Of a stretch of 7,008 nt of DNA, positions 5,759 through 7,008 are shown piece by piece. The notes below the pieces were generated by a model, which was not told where the DNA came from, made no database searches, and was given only the letters and a program-made list of their open reading frames with translations. The stretch comes from an uncultured Treponema sp. (GTDB lineage: Bacteria > Spirochaetota > Spirochaetia > Treponematales > Treponemataceae): NCBI GenBank assembly GCA_937891125.1, contig CALAEZ010000226.1, positions 1 through 7,008 of the forward strand, in the 5' to 3' direction. The translations under genes and the position numbers were made by a program. The first letter of the stretch is position 1, and each line of letters begins with the position of its first letter.

Positions 5759-7008
5759 ATGAAGTGGCGATTTTTACTGTTACTGTGCGGCATATTTTTG
5801 TTTCCGCTTTTTGCAGAGCCTGTTTTTTTTGTAGGCGTTCACGGCGATGTCTCTTTTCCTGCTTTGACAGGTCTTGATAAGATATTTGGCTTAGGTGGCG
5901 GCGTAAATGCAGAGCTTGGTATGTACGTGGGTAATTTTTCAGCCGGTCTTTTAGGCGGATTTTCTACCGTTAATGACTCTGGCGAGCTCGTTGAATCGAT
6001 GACAGAAATAAAGGCTGGAGTTGAAGCTGGCTTCACGCTTGACAGCACCTTGCTTTCGTTTTTGCCGTCGTGGCTCGGTATTCGTCCGAATGTTGCGCTT
6101 CTTGCCGATTACTATTCATCTGAAGGCTACCGTTCAAAGAGTAAAAAAACGATTGGCTTAAAAGAAACATCGGAGGGCATTGCCCTTGCAGGCGAGCTTT
6201 CGCTGTATGCTGATTTTATCAATCTGGTAAAAAATGACACCTTTGCGCTTATTCCAACGCTTGGCTACAACGAAACCTTTCGTGTAGAAGAAGACGGGCC
6301 AGTGTTTTCAGGTCGACTGTCGCTTGGTGTGCGTGTAACCTACACGCCGCCAGCAAAGGTTGACTACGACGAATGGCTTGCAGGCTTAAGCGGTGGCTCG
6401 CTGGTAGTGCGCGCACCCACGCGCTCTAAAACGTTCAGTCCGAACGGCGACGGCGTTGACGACACGGTTATTTTTGACGTCACCAGCGATGCTGATGAGC
6501 ATGGCGGCGTTGCAAGCTGGGAGCTTCGCGTGTACGATCCGGGCAACAATCTGTTCTGGAGCGAGAAAGGCAAGGGCGACATTCCTTCTGGCTTTGTCTG
6601 GAGCGGCGAAAGCCTACATGGAGACGCAGTTGCAAGCGGCGAACTGTATCAGTATGTGTGGTATGTAAAGGCAAAGGATAATGCTGACGGCTACGTGCCG
6701 GGCATCATTTCTACCGGCATTATGATTAAAGAAAGCGAAGGCGTGCTTTCATTCTCACTGTCTTCAATCCAGTTTGGTCCAGATTCTTCCGAATTTGACA
6801 ACATTAGTGAAGAGCAGGTTAAGCGCAATAACGAGCTGTTCGATGCGGTTGCTGAAATCTTAAAGAGCTATGCTGACTACAACATTACGATTGAAGGTCA
6901 CGCAAACAATGTTTCTGGCACCGAGCGCGAGCACTTAGAAGAGCTTTTGCCGCTTTCTCAGGCGCGGGCAGAGACTGTCGTGCGCGAGCTGGTAAAACGC
7001 GGCATAGA
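5759..7008 (+). CDS. OmpA-family outer-membrane protein with FlgD-like Ig domain, N-terminal part (partial, runs off window end)
   Basis: The reading frame is open from the ATG at 5759 through base 7008 (416 codons) with no stop. MKWRFLLLLCGIFLFPLFA is a signal peptide, with likely cleavage near residue 19. Residues of about 22-196 alternate Gly/aromatic-rich strands (FVGVHGD, LGGGVNAELGMYVG, LSLGVRVTYTP) and suggest a small membrane beta-barrel. FSPNGDGVDDTVIFDV (226-241), through about 323, is an FlgD/CHU_C-like Ig module. From about 329 an OmpA C-terminal domain follows, with IQFGPDSSEF (337-346), ITIEGHANN (376-384) and LPLSQARAETVVRELVKRGI (397-416). This architecture is common in treponemes; it would sit in the outer membrane and hold peptidoglycan. 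The usual TD of the OmpA ligand pocket reads AN/NN here, while the LSxxRA arginine is kept. Only the end of the OmpA domain is missing. Confidence 0.88.
   Translation, partial: MKWRFLLLLCGIFLFPLFAEPVFFVGVHGDVSFPALTGLDKIFGLGGGVNAELGMYVGNFSAGLLGGFSTVNDSGELVESMTEIKAGVEAGFTLDSTLLSFLPSWLGIRPNVALLADYYSSEGYRSKSKKTIGLKETSEGIALAGELSLYADFINLVKNDTFALIPTLGYNETFRVEEDGPVFSGRLSLGVRVTYTPPAKVDYDEWLAGLSGGSLVVRAPTRSKTFSPNGDGVDDTVIFDVTSDADEHGGVASWELRVYDPGNNLFWSEKGKGDIPSGFVWSGESLHGDAVASGELYQYVWYVKAKDNADGYVPGIISTGIMIKESEGVLSFSLSSIQFGPDSSEFDNISEEQVKRNNELFDAVAEILKSYADYNITIEGHANNVSGTEREHLEELLPLSQARAETVVRELVKRGI

Overview
The window looks like a piece of a Treponema-type spirochaete chromosome of moderate G+C content. 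This rests on protein style rather than a database match. The clues are an outer-membrane OmpA-family protein with an inserted FlgD/CHU_C-like Ig module, an AroB of the divergent GGGVITDMTAFAA type, and a membrane-anchored diguanylate cyclase. No tRNA, rRNA, CRISPR array, transposase or integrase is visible.

Layout, left to right: (1) the 5' part of aroB (3-dehydroquinate synthase) on the minus strand, leaving the window at base 1; (2) a 75-bp divergent intergenic region with two overlapping sigma70-type promoters; (3) a tightly overlapping plus-strand operon of three genes: an RloA/AbiLi-type AAA ATPase (743-2197), an RloB/AbiLii-type TOPRIM-like protein (2178-2804) and a MATE-family exporter (2801-4165); (4) a 51-bp convergent gap; (5) a minus-strand sensor diguanylate cyclase (4217-5644); (6) a 114-bp divergent regulatory region with a terminator-like hairpin and several AAGCTT palindromes; (7) the 5' part of an OmpA-family outer-membrane protein gene on the plus strand, leaving the window at its right end.

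The standout is the ATPase/TOPRIM-like pair. Its layout and motifs match the two-gene RloA-RloB / AbiL family of phage-resistance modules. Here it sits between housekeeping-type genes, and its second gene overlaps a MATE transporter gene by four bases (ATGA), which suggests co-expression of all three. Whether the transporter takes part in defence is open.

A second pattern concerns translation initiation. The three operon genes have Shine-Dalgarno-like sequences (AAGG, GGAG, GGGAG). The three other genes (aroB, the cyclase, the OmpA-family gene) have none; each instead has a -10-like hexamer placed so that the predicted transcription start falls on, or one base before, the ATG. These look like leaderless mRNAs, predicted from sequence alone.
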